From NCBI GenBank assembly GCA_003175865.1, contig PSRF01000399.1, forward strand, positions 1-5,891: a stretch of 5,891 nt of DNA, read 5' to 3'. The notes below the pieces were generated by a model. It had not been told where the DNA came from. It worked only from the letters and a program-made list of their open reading frames with translations, and searched no databases. Shown here one piece after another: positions 5,850 through 5,891 of this stretch. This DNA is from Blastocatellia bacterium (GTDB taxonomy: Bacteria > Acidobacteriota > Blastocatellia > Pyrinomonadales > Pyrinomonadaceae). How positions within the stretch are numbered: the stretch's first letter is position 1; each line of letters starts with the position of its first letter. Made by a program: the position numbers and the translations under genes.

Positions 5850-5891
5850 ATGGAAACAACTTCTGAACGCATAAATATCGAAGACGAGATG
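5850..5891 (+). CDS. gyrA: Probable DNA gyrase subunit A, N-terminus only (cut by window edge)
   Basis: An ATG at 5850 opens 14 codons to the end of the window, reading METTSERINIEDEM. It is preceded by an AAAGG-type ribosome site (5838-5842) at 7 nt spacing, the best-placed one in the right half. Many GyrA proteins begin with a short variable leader followed by an I-x-I-E-(D/E)-E-M motif just before the conserved SYLDYAMSVIV block, and this segment fits that pattern. The conserved block would lie just beyond the window, so the assignment rests on about eight informative residues. ParC, a paralogue with a similar N-terminus, or an unrelated protein remain possible. Gyrase A is the DNA-cleaving subunit of the enzyme that adds negative supercoils. 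Confidence 0.45.
   Translation, partial: METTSERINIEDEM

Overview
The window reads as a bacterial chromosomal segment of moderate GC content. It holds five complete or near-complete genes, one gene cut by each window edge, and two imperfect inverted repeats between genes. The lineage is not settled by the sequence. The intergenic repeats (a TGGAGTGCGGCGGC-type BIME-like palindrome and a GCAGAGGACGCAGAGG-type palindrome) and the poor Shine-Dalgarno sites of the minus-strand genes resemble what I know from Planctomycetota and Verrucomicrobiota. That is a weak inference; the housekeeping proteins themselves are widespread.

Left half, plus strand: the 3' part of hutH (histidine ammonia-lyase, about 115 N-terminal residues missing at the window edge), a 98-nt gap filled by an imperfect palindrome, a complete hutU (urocanate hydratase), a 123-nt gap dominated by a long inverted repeat, and a suhB-type inositol monophosphatase that starts with TTG. 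HutH and HutU are the first two steps of histidine degradation (histidine to urocanate to imidazolone propionate). No imidazolonepropionase (hutI) is visible here. In both gaps the repeat supplies or abuts the ribosome binding site of the following gene.

Right half, minus strand: an apparent three-gene operon, read from right to left, of a tandem PilZ-domain protein (4731-5459), a small four-cysteine protein of unknown function (4492-4722 or -4743) and a PlsC-type acyltransferase (3801-4478). The genes are nearly contiguous, and the last one overlaps the 3' end of suhB tail to tail by 12 bp. The PilZ protein suggests cyclic-di-GMP sensing; a link to phospholipid synthesis through plsC is only an inference from gene order.

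Right edge: about 390 nt without a credible protein gene separates the divergent PilZ gene from a plus-strand CDS that starts at 5850 and is cut after 14 codons. Those residues resemble the N-terminus of DNA gyrase subunit A. The gap holds a good sigma70-type promoter (TTGCCA, 17 nt, TAAAAT), a small palindrome just upstream of it, and a roughly 230-nt leader with an imperfect hairpin and a 13-nt direct repeat.

I see no CRISPR array, tRNA, rRNA, complete transposon, phage gene or obvious new defence system. The most unusual material is in the intergenic regions: two palindromic repeats placed exactly at translation start regions, and the structured leader before the probable gyrA.
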